Below, in pieces: positions 1 to 8,250 of a stretch of DNA of 64,000 nucleotides. Each line of letters begins with the position of its first letter. Position 1 is the stretch's first letter. The stretch comes from Pseudomonas sp. PICF141. Its GTDB lineage: Bacteria > Pseudomonadota > Gammaproteobacteria > Pseudomonadales > Pseudomonadaceae. The stretch lies in assembly GCF_002286815.1 (NCBI RefSeq), contig NZ_MUNM01000033.1, positions 1 to 64,000 on the forward strand, read 5' to 3'. Both the position numbers and the translations under genes were made by a program. The notes below the pieces were generated by a model. It did no database searches. It saw only the letters and a list, made by a program, of their open reading frames with translations, and was not told where the DNA came from.

Positions 1-75
1 GGTTCGGATCGTCTGATCGAGAACCGCGTTGCTGAAGGTGGTTCGGATCATTTGATCGAGAACCGTACTGCATGA
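1..75 (+). CDS. C-terminal end of a repeat-containing protein (partial)
   Basis: The window opens inside a reading frame that ends in TGA at 73-75. The 24 visible residues are two copies of a 13-residue unit, GSDRLIENRVAEG and GSDHLIENRTA, which also repeat at the DNA level with a 39-nt period. Small exported pseudomonad proteins of unknown function with tandem GSDRLxENRVAEG-like units are known to me; some are loosely named phage infection proteins, a label I would not trust. The start and any signal peptide lie outside the window. A strong terminator follows 27 bases downstream, so this is the true gene end. Confidence 0.6.
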   Translation, partial: GSDRLIENRVAEGGSDHLIENRTA

Positions 76-102
76 ATAAGTCGCTCTACGCAACACTCAA
101 CC

Positions 103-133
103 AAAAAACCCGGCCTCATCAGCCGGGTTTTTT
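103..133 (+). terminator. Rho-independent terminator
   Basis: A perfect 12-bp stem (AAAAAACCCGGC / GCCGGGTTTTTT) with a 7-nt loop ends in six T residues. It lies just after the stop at 75 and terminates the upstream repeat-protein gene. Confidence 0.9.
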
Positions 134-383
134 CATGGTTTTTTTGCCCCTGAATCATTAAAGGCCAGGCCACCGGGTCCGGTTTTCCTTCATCGAGGAT
201 TTGCAGGCGGATTCATCAGCCCGATGAACCGAAACGACCGTCCGTAACCCCTGCCCCGGCAGCTTCGAACCCTTCGCTATGCTTAACCACACCCGCTGGC
301 TCTGCCGAACGCACCGCTGGCGGCAACTTCGTCAGGAGTAAGGATCCGGGTAAGGAGCACGTCACTTCAACAGAGTACGAATA
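134..383. other. Intergenic region without a clear gene
   Basis: Between the terminator and the ORF at 384 I see no convincing gene. A 20-codon ATG frame at 279-341 has no ribosome binding site. The stretch presumably holds the promoter of the 384 gene; AAGGAG occurs at about 352 but is too far from that start to serve it. Confidence 0.4.
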
Positions 384-689
384 ATGAAAATGCTACTGAT
401 GGTCGAGTTTCCCCATGAGCCTTTCAACGCGCTTGTCAGGTCCGGGAAAATCGGCGAAATCATGAACCGCGTGCTGGAAACCATTAAGCCGGAGGCGACT
501 TATTTCACCGAGCAGGATGGAATGCGAAGCGGGATTTTTCTGATCGATATAGAAGACCCTTCCGAAATTCCTGGCTATGCAGAACCCTTCTTTCTCAACT
601 TCCAGGCCAACTGCAAATTCCGAGTGGTCATGAGTGCGCAGAACCTGCAGGACGCAGGTCTGGAGGAGCTCGGAAAAGCATGGGCGTGA
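384..689 (+). CDS. Conserved hypothetical protein, 101 aa
   Basis: An acidic, single-domain protein of 101 residues with no signal peptide, membrane segment or cysteine motif (one Cys near residue 78). It starts MKMLLMVEFPHEPF and has alternating hydrophobic strands (LLMVEF, GIFLIDI, FRVVMS), suggesting a small alpha/beta ferredoxin-like sandwich. Similar small pseudomonad proteins are sometimes mislabelled panthothenate synthetase; nothing here supports that activity. Only a weak GAG precedes the start. Likely monocistronic, because an inverted repeat follows. Function unknown. Confidence 0.65.
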   Translation: MKMLLMVEFPHEPFNALVRSGKIGEIMNRVLETIKPEATYFTEQDGMRSGIFLIDIEDPSEIPGYAEPFFLNFQANCKFRVVMSAQNLQDAGLEELGKAWA

Positions 690-710
690 GGTGCGATCAG
701 TGAGAAACCT

Positions 711-823
711 GTGGCGAGGGAGCTTGCTCCCGCTTGAGTGCGTAGCACTCACAAAAATCGGCATTTACTGTCGGACTTTTTGGGGCCACTACGCAGCCCA
801 GCGCGAGCAAGCTCGCTCGCCAC
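711..823. repeat. Intergenic inverted repeat (GTGGCGAGGGAGCTTGCTCCC type)
   Basis: The left arm GTGGCGAGGGAGCTTGCT and right arm AGCAAGCTCGCTCGCCAC flank about 75 bp. A second member of the same family is at 35698-35827. It lies between convergent genes and could form a long cruciform or RNA hairpin. Confidence 0.75.
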
Positions 824-853
824 AAGCGGTTTCCGCCGTTCCAGGCACCGGCG

Positions 854-2029
854 TCAGAAACGGAGTACCGCAGCGGCTCCGGTGCCGGTTGGCATGACGT
901 GTTCTGGAGGAAGCATCACCACTTCACCGCCTTGGCGAAGCACCAGAAGAATCAACTCCTCAAGCACATCCGGGGCGCCCTTGCTGCCGCTGTTATCGAG
1001 AATCAACGTGCCGTTGTCCTTGTCCAGCGTACCGGGGATTTGTCGGTCTGCTTCCACCAACAGCAGTTCAACGCGGCCGTCGAAGGCCGCGTGGGCGATA
1101 TCGGCCAGACGCGCTCCGGCAAGCCCCTGACCCACCGCTATACCGTAGCGATTCAAGGCATCAATGAGTCGATCTTCGTGAATATCCTGAATCAACCTGG
1201 CGCATTGCGTCCTGAGTTCTTCGACGCTTGAAAGCGATGGATCGTTATTGATGCCCTTGGGCAAGAGCTGCTGGTTATGGCTGACAGCCCTGAACACCGC
1301 CTGATTTTCAGGCAATGCCACCAGCAGCATCGGCAATCCCGAGGGCTGGGAATGATGTTCTTCGATGGCCTTGTCGACCGCACGGAAAAACCGTTCCCGG
1401 TCCAGGTTGATTTCGTCTTGCTTACCGCCGCCGGCAGACTCGTGCGTCATCGAATCGCCGCGCTCGCCGCTTCTGCCGTGCCCTCCCGGAAATCCTTGCT
1501 GATTGCTTGGAGTCAGCTCGCTGCCCAGCGCATCGTTCTGATTGCGTGGCACTTGTGGCGCCAGTTCGATTTTGTCCAGTTGCCGGGAAGAGCCTTCATA
1601 CATCCAGACCTCATCGCGGGTCAGGCACAACACCTGGTAACGCTCCAGGGACGGCTCCAGACGTAGCAGCGGCTTGAGGACAGGATGGGATTGGACGAAA
1701 GCACCTTCGGGCAGCGGCTGGTGCACGCTGATGACTTTGAAATAATCCCGGGTGCCGAATACAGCGATGCCATCGCCATTGGAACGCCAGAATGACGGAT
1801 CTTTTTCCAAGGCCAGAAACGGCTCGATCAGTGGCTTGGGATCCTGTTGCGGATACCGCTCTTGCAGCAGCGACTGCAACTGTCGGACCAGGTTTTTGTA
1901 GCGAATCGGATCCTGAGCGCGCTCCGCAAGTATCCGATGGGTCGGCATATACAGCGAAAGACTGGGTTGTGCGTCGAACGCCAGCAGCTCAGCCAATGCC
2001 TGCCGGGTAAAGGGTTCATGAACGGTCAT
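854..2029 (-). CDS. baeRF-type protein (bacterial relative of archaeo-eukaryotic release factor 1)
   Basis: 391 residues, soluble, starting MTVHEPFTRQ after a good AAGGAG site. The N-terminal half (about 1-160) has LSLYMPTHR and a region describing a negatively charged alpha/beta domain; residues about 165-205 form a Gly/Ser-rich, probably disordered linker; the C-terminal part carries LPMLLVALPENQAVFRAV and a final PTGTGAAAVLRF strand. This layout resembles the baeRF families related to eRF1/Pelota; the exact subfamily is uncertain. Such proteins are predicted to act on ribosomes, for instance in stress or hibernation, but biochemical proof is scarce. It stands alone between two repeats. Confidence 0.6.
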   Translation of the reverse strand: MTVHEPFTRQALAELLAFDAQPSLSLYMPTHRILAERAQDPIRYKNLVRQLQSLLQERYPQQDPKPLIEPFLALEKDPSFWRSNGDGIAVFGTRDYFKVISVHQPLPEGAFVQSHPVLKPLLRLEPSLERYQVLCLTRDEVWMYEGSSRQLDKIELAPQVPRNQNDALGSELTPSNQQGFPGGHGRSGERGDSMTHESAGGGKQDEINLDRERFFRAVDKAIEEHHSQPSGLPMLLVALPENQAVFRAVSHNQQLLPKGINNDPSLSSVEELRTQCARLIQDIHEDRLIDALNRYGIAVGQGLAGARLADIAHAAFDGRVELLLVEADRQIPGTLDKDNGTLILDNSGSKGAPDVLEELILLVLRQGGEVVMLPPEHVMPTGTGAAAVLRF

Positions 2030-2140
2030 GGCCCGTCTCCTTATTCTTCGGCCGTTTACTGTCGGTAGAAGAACATCGATGGAGCGGAGTTCCCGGCATG
2101 GGACAACTGGTAAAAGCCTTGACGGTTACCTGCAACCCTG

Positions 2141-2170
2141 ACGAAAAAGCCCGGTAAAAACCGGGCTCAT
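2141..2170 (-). terminator. Terminator of the lipoprotein gene
   Basis: Read on the minus strand, AGCCCGG / CCGGGCT (2148-2167) forms a 7-bp stem with a short T/A loop followed by TTTTT. It lies about 45 bases after the stop of the lipoprotein gene at 2211. Confidence 0.75.
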
Positions 2171-2210
2171 CATGTGAAAACACATTCGTCAGTCAGGCAA
2201 AGCGCTGCGC

Positions 2211-2546
2211 TTACTGAACGGTTTTCAGCTTGACCACATCACCAGAGATTGTGGTGGTGTAACCGGTCAGGACCCAAGCCCAGAACCAGTTTTCCTGCAC
2301 CTGGGTGTTGATCATTGCGTCGCCGCCACGGGCTTTGATTGCGGCATTCTGGGCGCGGATGAAACGGTTGTTCTGCTGAATCGGGATGAGGCCGAACAGC
2401 AGGAGGCCAGTGGCGGTCGCTTCACTGTGGCCGACAACGGTGTACTGGTTGCTGTCGTACTGCTGAGTTTTCATCGGGGTGCCGGTGCAACCCGCCAGAA
2501 CCAGACCGAACAGGGCTACGGCAACGACTTTGCTGAGGTAATTCAC
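2211..2546 (-). CDS. Small outer-membrane-type lipoprotein
   Basis: 111 residues with a GTG start, preceded by GGAG at 7 nt spacing. The signal peptide MNYLSKVVAVALFGLVLAGC ends in a lipobox LAGC, so Cys20 should be lipidated. The next residue is Thr, not Asp, which favours sorting to the outer membrane. The mature part has a hydrophobic stretch (TGLLLFGLIPI, about 46-56) and a Trp-rich WFWAWVLTGY near residues 86-95. Function not recognised. It has its own terminator, so it is probably monocistronic. Confidence 0.75.
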   Translation of the reverse strand: MNYLSKVVAVALFGLVLAGCTGTPMKTQQYDSNQYTVVGHSEATATGLLLFGLIPIQQNNRFIRAQNAAIKARGGDAMINTQVQENWFWAWVLTGYTTTISGDVVKLKTVQ

Positions 2547-2677
2547 TGAGTCACTCCATTAGAAATACCCGGGATCCGTCTCTCGGGCGGTGCCTACTTT
2601 AACGGATGAAGTGGCTCATTGATATCAATTGTACAGACTTTATACGCATCCAGAAACGGGTTGATTACACACACCGA

Positions 2678-3067
2678 TTATTGCGGCTGAAATGTCTGAA
2701 GGTAGGCCAACAGGTTTTCGATCTTCTGCGGATCGCTGAGGCCCCAGAAAATCATCCGGGTTCCGGGAACCACTTCTTTTGGCGCTTCGATGTATGCGGC
2801 AAGGGTTTCGCCGGTCCAGACGATGCCGGATGATTTCATCGCGGATGAATATTGGTAGTCCGTCGTGCTTCCCGCCGGGCGCCCAAAAATGGCATTGAGT
2901 TGTGGACCAAAGGAGCCTCGTGCCGATGTCCCCACTTGATGACAGCCGCCGCAAATGCGGTTAAACAGTTTCTGACCGGCCTCAGCATCCCCCGCCGCTT
3001 CTGCTGGCGTGCTGAATAAACCGGTACTGAGCATCCAGGCGAAGGCAAGGACAACGGCGTTTTTCAT
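2678..3067 (-). CDS. Periplasmic class I cytochrome c
   Basis: 129 residues from MKNAVVLAF, chosen over an upstream start because GGAG lies just before this ATG. Residues 1-23 form a signal peptide (...FSTPAEAA). The haem motif CGGCH is near residue 39, and a distal Met is offered by the PGTRMIFWGL segment near residue 103, the usual class I arrangement (c550/c552-like). It would carry electrons in the periplasm. No oxidase or dehydrogenase gene is adjacent, so its partner is unknown. Confidence 0.85.
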   Translation of the reverse strand: MKNAVVLAFAWMLSTGLFSTPAEAAGDAEAGQKLFNRICGGCHQVGTSARGSFGPQLNAIFGRPAGSTTDYQYSSAMKSSGIVWTGETLAAYIEAPKEVVPGTRMIFWGLSDPQKIENLLAYLQTFQPQ

Positions 3068-3200
3068 GCGGAGCTCCAAATCAGGTGTGGCTGACAGCAA
3101 AAGCGGGCGGCTATTTCATCATGACTGGCTGCGACATCGAAGCCTTGAAGCTAATCTATAACTCTCCTTGTGCCATTAGCGTCGTTGCAGGAGCGGCAGA

Positions 3201-3998
3201 ATGAAACCCGTCGAACCCTTTTTTCGGGACTCGGGCAAAGGCCCGGGCGTTGTCTGCTTTCACGCCAACGCGAGTCATTCGGTGCAGTGGCGTGAACTGC
3301 AAGATCAACTGGCCGCAAAGTTTCGGGTCCTGGCGCTCGATTCGTTTGGCGCCGGCAAGAGCCCGGCGTGGCCCACCGATCGGATCGTCACCCTCAGTGA
3401 AGAAGCGCGCTTCGCCGAACCGGTGCTCGCCCGTGCCGGCGAACCGCTCATTCTGATCGGTCATTCTTATGGTGGTGCTGTGGCGTTGATCGCGGCATTG
3501 CAGAACCCCGGCCGGGTGCGCGCCATGGCTTTGTATGAGCCCACCTTGTTTGCCCTGATCGAGGCTGAATCGCCGCCACCCAATGAGGCGGATGCCATTC
3601 GTGAAGTCGTCGCAAACGCCGGGCTGGCAGTTGAGGCGGGTAACCTGAACGCAGCGGCCCGGCACTTCATTGACTACTGGATGGGTGCCGGCGCCTGGGA
3701 GCAAACCCCGGAACAACGCAAGCCCTCCATCGCCGCCGCCGTGGCCAATGTGCAAGGCTGGGCTCACGCATTGCTGAACGAGCCGACGCCATTACAGGCG
3801 TTTCGCTCGCTCAACCTGCCCGTGCTTTTCATGGTCGGCAAGGATTCGCCGGCTTCCTCACGGGCAGTGGCGCGGCTGTTGACCGGCGCACTGCCGAACG
3901 TTGAAGTGGTGGAACTCGAGGGGCTCGGCCATATGGGGCCCATTACGCATCCTGAGGTCGTCAATCAGGTCATCATGCAGTTTATTGAGCGCATTTGA
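3201..3998 (+). CDS. Alpha/beta-hydrolase
   Basis: 265 residues starting 7 nt after GGAG. The fold is seen in the oxyanion strand GVVCFHANASHS (about 16-27), the nucleophile elbow GHSYGG near residues 89-94 (Ser91), an acid candidate in FMVGKDSPAS near residue 214 and the catalytic His in LEGLGHMGPI near residue 243. The substrate is not evident; the size and cap suit a small ester or lactone hydrolase. No signal peptide. Convergent with the GST gene that follows by 15 bases. Confidence 0.8.
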   Translation: MKPVEPFFRDSGKGPGVVCFHANASHSVQWRELQDQLAAKFRVLALDSFGAGKSPAWPTDRIVTLSEEARFAEPVLARAGEPLILIGHSYGGAVALIAALQNPGRVRAMALYEPTLFALIEAESPPPNEADAIREVVANAGLAVEAGNLNAAARHFIDYWMGAGAWEQTPEQRKPSIAAAVANVQGWAHALLNEPTPLQAFRSLNLPVLFMVGKDSPASSRAVARLLTGALPNVEVVELEGLGHMGPITHPEVVNQVIMQFIERI

Positions 3999-4013
3999 CC
4001 TGACCTCACACCG

Positions 4014-4646
4014 TTACAGCGCAGGACGTTGCAGTTTGACCCACTCCTGCACCGCAGGCCGCTGCCATTGACGCTGGGCGTATTCCACCAGCGCGCGGGG
4101 CACGGCGTCACCGTTGAGTATCAGCCGGTTGAGCATCACGGCCAGATCCACATCGGCGATCGACCATTGCCCGAACAAATACTCGCGGCCGTCAGCCAGT
4201 AGCGCTTGTGCGGCATCGATCAGCTTGCGCGTGGCTGATTCGGCAGCGGGCGACAAGGGCCCTGATTTGAGGCCATAAAACACCACCAGTGTGGAACGTT
4301 CCTGCCGGATGGGCAGCAGGTCACTGCGCAGCCACGCCTGGATTTGTCGTGCCTTGGCGCGCTGCCTCTGTTCTTGCGGGTAAACCGGCGTCTGCGGAAA
4401 AACATCTTCCAGGTATTCAGTGATCGCCGACGATTCAGACAGGGCAAAATCGCCATGCACCAGCGTTGGTACACGCTGGGTCAGCGAGAGGCTGGCATAG
4501 TTTTCTGTCTGGTTTTCGAACGCGTCCAGGTCCAACGGGCTCAGTTCGAACTCGATGCCCTTTTCGCGAAGGGCCACGAAAACCGACATGGCATAGGGGC
4601 TGGTGAATTGAGCATCAACGTACAGGCGCAGGCGGGAATCATTCAC
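4014..4646 (-). CDS. yfcF: Glutathione S-transferase, YfcF-like
   Basis: 210 residues with a GTG start behind GGAG. The thioredoxin-like N-terminal domain (about 1-85) has the YfcF-type opening LYVDAQFTSPYAMSVFVALREK and the glutathione-binding SESSAITEYLED around residues 68-79; the rest is the all-helical C-terminal domain with SIADVDLAVMLNRL. Known E. coli YfcF has glutathione transferase and peroxidase activity and protects against peroxide. No functional partner next to it. Confidence 0.8.
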   Translation of the reverse strand: MNDSRLRLYVDAQFTSPYAMSVFVALREKGIEFELSPLDLDAFENQTENYASLSLTQRVPTLVHGDFALSESSAITEYLEDVFPQTPVYPQEQRQRAKARQIQAWLRSDLLPIRQERSTLVVFYGLKSGPLSPAAESATRKLIDAAQALLADGREYLFGQWSIADVDLAVMLNRLILNGDAVPRALVEYAQRQWQRPAVQEWVKLQRPAL

Positions 4647-4885
4647 GAGGACATCTCCATAGGGTGAGCAGACACGCTACGACTTCCCAAGCCATAAAGA
4701 AAATGCATGATTTTTATGAGGGCATTCCTGAGCGGAATACCGGTTGGCGGGCACCGCTGAAATGACGGCCACGCACACGAATGATCCAATTGCGCTTTTC
4801 ACCTGAAAAAAGTCATTTGTGCACCTACCTCGCGGGCATTCCTCGTCCTAAAGTGCACCGATCTACCCTCGCCCTCGGACGACTA

Positions 4886-5458
4886 ATGAACCTCTGGTTT
4901 CGACTGTTCCTCATGCTGTTTCGTCGCCCATGGCGCAAGCCCGTTGACGCCTTGGCCACCACCGTCATCCGCATGCGCGTCTGGCCGCTCGATCTGGACC
5001 TCAATCGGCACGTCACCAATGGCCGCTATTTCACCCTGGCCGACGTGGGTCGCATGGACTTCGTCCTGCGCAGCGGTGCCTATCGCGTAGCCCTGCGTCA
5101 CAGGGCGGTGCCGATCGTCGGGGATACCTGGGGCAAGTTTCGGCGGGAGCTGAAGTTGTTCGAATCGTTCGAGATTCATACCCGAATACTTGGCTGGGAC
5201 GATAAGTGGAGCTTTATGGAACACCGCTTTGTGAGTAAAGGACGGGTAGTCGGCGTCGTCATGATGCGGGGGCTATTTCGCGCGGCCAAAGGCACGGTGC
5301 CACCTGCCGAATTTGTCCGGGAACTGGGGTTGGCTGAACAATCACCCCAGATGTCGCCGTGGCTGACAGCCTGGTCCCAGAGCTGCGACGACATGAGCCG
5401 ACAACTGCGAGAGGAAGAAGGCCCGGCGTCTCAGCTGCGTCCTGTCTCTGAACCCTGA
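4886..5458 (+). CDS. Hot-dog-fold acyl-CoA thioesterase
   Basis: 190 residues from MNLWFRLFLMLF; an upstream in-frame start would add 35 unlikely residues. The first 14 residues are hydrophobic and may anchor it to the membrane. The core VWPLDLDLNRHVTNGRYFTLADVGR (about 32-56) carries the Asp/His/Asn constellation of 4-hydroxybenzoyl-CoA-type thioesterases, resembling THEM6/FadM-like proteins. It probably hydrolyses acyl-CoA. It lies 59 bp before the SLATT gene on the same strand and may be co-transcribed with it. Confidence 0.75.
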   Translation: MNLWFRLFLMLFRRPWRKPVDALATTVIRMRVWPLDLDLNRHVTNGRYFTLADVGRMDFVLRSGAYRVALRHRAVPIVGDTWGKFRRELKLFESFEIHTRILGWDDKWSFMEHRFVSKGRVVGVVMMRGLFRAAKGTVPPAEFVRELGLAEQSPQMSPWLTAWSQSCDDMSRQLREEEGPASQLRPVSEP

Positions 5459-5517
5459 CCAAGCGGGCAAATAGAAGCTAATATTCCCCTGAATCCCCTC
5501 TGCCAAGGACTGCAACC

Positions 5518-6021
5518 ATGAGCCGGCTCGAGCTACTGACCAAATGGAATCGCATGATTGTCCGGTTGCAGATTGAACACGAAATCAGCGCCCGGGATTT
5601 CGAGAAATTCAGCTGGAAACTGGGCATCCCCTGCGTGGTGCTGTCGGCGATCGTCAGCGCCAGTGTCTTTGGCTCGATCAGTGACTCCTCGCCCGTATGG
5701 CTCCAATACCTGGCCGGCGTGCTGTCACTTCTGACTCTGGTGTTGAGTTCGGTTCAGACCTTCCTGAACTTTGACACCCGGGCTGCCGGGCACAAAGAAA
5801 CCGCCGAGAAACTCGGGGCGATATCGCGTGAGATTCAGGACGAAATCGCCAGCGGCAAAGACGAAGCGATCCTGGGCCCAATCGTTTTGGATATCCGCAA
5901 GCGCATTGATTCGATTCTGCTTGATGCACCGACCTTGCCCAAGTCGACGATAAGGAAACTGGGGGATGTTCGCGTCTCCACAGAGCCACCGCCAGCGGAG
6001 CAAGACACCGTCCCGGCTTGA
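5518..6021 (+). CDS. SLATT-domain membrane protein
   Basis: 167 residues preceded by AAGGA at 8 nt. An N-terminal amphipathic helix is followed by two membrane segments (about 36-55 and 61-82) and then FLNFDTRAAGHKETAEKLGA and further helices, the pattern of the SLATT (DUF4231-like) domain. SLATT proteins were predicted to be membrane effectors, often next to nucleotide-second-messenger enzymes such as SMODS nucleotidyltransferases. No such enzyme is here; the next gene, 47 bp on and in the same direction, is an adenosine-specific kinase family protein. Function is inferred only from family context. Confidence 0.7.
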   Translation: MSRLELLTKWNRMIVRLQIEHEISARDFEKFSWKLGIPCVVLSAIVSASVFGSISDSSPVWLQYLAGVLSLLTLVLSSVQTFLNFDTRAAGHKETAEKLGAISREIQDEIASGKDEAILGPIVLDIRKRIDSILLDAPTLPKSTIRKLGDVRVSTEPPPAEQDTVPA

Positions 6022-6068
6022 TCAACGGCCAGACCAGGCCCGCAGCATCGTGAAAGGAGGCGTTTGCC

Positions 6069-6554
6069 ATGCAACTCATCACGTTGAAAATCGACAAGCC
6101 AGAAGCGACGAACTTCATTTTGGGCCAGACGCATTTCATCAAGTCCGTCGAGGATCTCCATGAAGCGTTGGTCAATGCCGTGCCAGGTATTCAGTTTGGC
6201 GTGGCTTTTTGTGAAGCCTCCGGCAAATGCCTGGTGCGATGGTCCGGCACCGATACCGCCATGATCGAACTTGCGCAGAAAAACGCGCAAGCCATTGCCG
6301 CGGGCCATAGCTTCATCATTTTCCTGGGCGACGGTTTTTATCCGCTGAACGTGTTGAACACCATCAAAATGGTGCCGGAGGTGTGCCGGATTTTTTGTGC
6401 GACGGCCAATCCCACCGAGGTGATTCTCGCTGAGACGAAACAGGGACGCGGGATTCTGGGCGTGGTGGATGGCTTCTGTGCCAAAGACATTGAAGGTGAT
6501 GAAGACATTCTTTGGCGCAAGAATCTGTTGCGCCAGATTGGCTACAAATCGTGA
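6069..6554 (+). CDS. Adenosine-specific kinase family protein (PF04008)
   Basis: 161 residues after a strong AAAGGAGG site. The sequence follows the family closely: FGVAFCEASGKCLVRWSGTD (about 45-64), HSFIIFLGDGFYPLNVLN, ICRIFCATANPTEVI-like core (VCRIFCATANP) and the glycine-rich GRGILGVVDG near residue 136. Members are small proteins found in archaea and bacteria; an archaeal member binds AMP/ADP and adenosine, but the physiological reaction is not settled. It is soluble and may form an operon with the SLATT gene. Confidence 0.8.
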   Translation: MQLITLKIDKPEATNFILGQTHFIKSVEDLHEALVNAVPGIQFGVAFCEASGKCLVRWSGTDTAMIELAQKNAQAIAAGHSFIIFLGDGFYPLNVLNTIKMVPEVCRIFCATANPTEVILAETKQGRGILGVVDGFCAKDIEGDEDILWRKNLLRQIGYKS

Positions 6555-6598
6555 TTTGAGGCTGTGGACACTAAGTCAGTAAAGCCGTAATGCGATCC

Positions 6599-6696
6599 GT
6601 AGCAGCTGTCGAGCTCCAGCGAGGCTGCGTGTGTCAGCCGGATTAACGACTGCTTCGCAGCCGAACGCAGCCTCGCTGGAGCTCGGCAGCTGCTAC
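6599..6696. repeat. Intergenic inverted repeat (GTAGCAGCTG type)
   Basis: Arms GTAGCAGCTGTCGAGCTCCA and its near-complement ending CAGCTGCTAC enclose CGACTGCTTCGCAGCCG-type sequence. Related copies are at 15657-15789 and 22068-22212. It lies between convergent genes. Confidence 0.8.
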
Positions 6697-6748
6697 ACAA
6701 GAACTGCGCCGCGGCTTAAATTCATCACGCCTTGTGCATCCTTGCGTC

Positions 6749-7570
6749 TCACCTACCCGAATTCTGCACCAGTTGCTCGACAAAAAACTCCACATGCCCT
6801 CTCGGATGCGTCGGCAATGGCCAGGTGTCGACGTTGCGAGCCAGGGCCTGGAAGGCCTGGGCGCATTTGGAACGGGGAAAAGCTTCAAACACCGCACGCC
6901 CCTTCTGCACCGCTTTGTGCGCACATTCATCGTTGGGTATCGCGCCGACGTATTGCAGCGAGACATCCAGGAACATGTCGGTAATCTTTTCCAGCTTGGC
7001 AAACAGATTGCGGCCTTCCGCCGGACTGCCGGTCATGTTGACCAACACCCGAAAACGATGCAGACCGTGGTTCAGGTTGAGCAGTTTGATCAGCCCGTAG
7101 GCGCCGCTGATCGAGGTCGGTTCATCGCACACGACCACCATCACTTCCTGGGCCGCGCGGATGAAGTTGACCACTGAACCACCAATACCGGCGGCGGTAT
7201 CGATCACCAGCACATCCAGCTTGTCGCCAATATCGCTAAAGGACTGGATCAGCGCACGGTATTGCGCCGCTTCCAGATGAGTCATGCTCTGCAAGCCCGA
7301 AGAGGCCGGAGCAACACGAATGCCGCCAGGCCCAGGCAACAGCGCCTCGGACAGCTCGCAACGCCCTTCGATCACATCAGCCAGCGTATAGCGCGGCGTC
7401 AGCCCCAGCAGAATATCGATATTCGCCAGGCCCAGATCCGCGTCGAGCAATACAACGCGCCGCCCCATTTTTGCCAGCGCCAACGAAAGATTGACCGCCA
7501 CCGTTGTCTTGCCCACGCCACCTTTACCGCCCGTGACAGCGATAACCTGCACGCAATGCACATCATCCAT
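6749..7570 (-). CDS. MinD/ParA-type ATPase, FleN-like paralogue
   Basis: 273 residues from MDDVHCVQVIAV; GGAAG precedes this ATG, so the longer frame is not used. The deviant Walker A GGKGGVGKT is at about residues 12-20, with LLDADLGLANID following, a Walker B-like LDVLVIDTAAG near residue 112 and CDEPTSISGAYGLIKLLN. This is very like FleN/FlhG, the antiactivator of FleQ that sets flagellar number. However, no flhF, fliA or other flagellar gene is nearby, so this is probably the orphan paralogue found in several pseudomonads. Its partner is unknown. Confidence 0.75.
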   Translation of the reverse strand: MDDVHCVQVIAVTGGKGGVGKTTVAVNLSLALAKMGRRVVLLDADLGLANIDILLGLTPRYTLADVIEGRCELSEALLPGPGGIRVAPASSGLQSMTHLEAAQYRALIQSFSDIGDKLDVLVIDTAAGIGGSVVNFIRAAQEVMVVVCDEPTSISGAYGLIKLLNLNHGLHRFRVLVNMTGSPAEGRNLFAKLEKITDMFLDVSLQYVGAIPNDECAHKAVQKGRAVFEAFPRSKCAQAFQALARNVDTWPLPTHPRGHVEFFVEQLVQNSGR

Positions 7571-7776
7571 TTTGTCTTCCCTTCCCTGCGCATTGTGTGC
7601 CAGTACGTAATGGCACCATCCTGATGCCGGAAGAATAGCTGAAAAGCGCGAAATAGCCGCGTTGTCTTCCGACGAGAGGCACTTCGCCATCTACCATCGA
7701 ACCTTTTCAACGAAAACGCCGCTAATGGTTTGATTCAGCGAATGACAATGCTTGCTGGAAGACATGCCGACAGAGG

Positions 7777-8163
7777 CTAAACCCAGACATCGTTGATGGC
7801 GGTTCTTTCTCCGTCCTGATCACCGGTATTCAGCACGCCGCGCGGCTCGATCAGTAACATTTTCACCTCTCGCTCAGCATAAGGCTTGTGTTCGACGCCC
7901 TTGGGGACGACGTACATTTCTCCCTGCCTGACCACCACGGCGCCCTCTCGAAAATCAATACGAAGCTCGCCCTCAAGGACGATGAAGGTTTCATCGGTGT
8001 CGACATGGGAATGCCAGACAAAGTCCCCTTCGATTTTCACCACCTTGAACTGGTAGTCGTTCATTTCGGCAATGACTTTGGGCGCCCATTGCTCGCTGAA
8101 CAACGCAAATTTTTCGGCAAAGTTAATCGCGGTGCAGGTTGTGACGCCGGGTCGGGAATGCAT
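7777..8163 (-). CDS. Cupin-domain protein
   Basis: 128 residues from MHSRPGVTT; GAGGA lies 8 nt upstream, making this ATG better than an in-frame GTG five codons earlier. The cupin motif 1 is seen as WHSHVDTDETFIVLEGEL (about 50-67) and motif 2 as GEMYVVPKGVEHKPYA (about 81-96), giving a plausible His/His/Glu/His metal site. The substrate is unknown. It is a stand-alone gene next to an AraC-family regulator on the same strand. Confidence 0.75.
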   Translation of the reverse strand: MHSRPGVTTCTAINFAEKFALFSEQWAPKVIAEMNDYQFKVVKIEGDFVWHSHVDTDETFIVLEGELRIDFREGAVVVRQGEMYVVPKGVEHKPYAEREVKMLLIEPRGVLNTGDQDGERTAINDVWV

Positions 8164-8250
8164 TTGAGTCGTCCTCACTAGCCAAAAAGAGCCCTGACTT
8201 TAGGAGAGAATCAGCACTGCGTATTGCATGATTGTGCAAGTCGAGCGCCC

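Noticed and set aside
279..341. 20-codon ATG frame upstream of the 384 gene
   Set aside because: No ribosome binding site, unusual Trp/Arg-rich composition and no supporting context.
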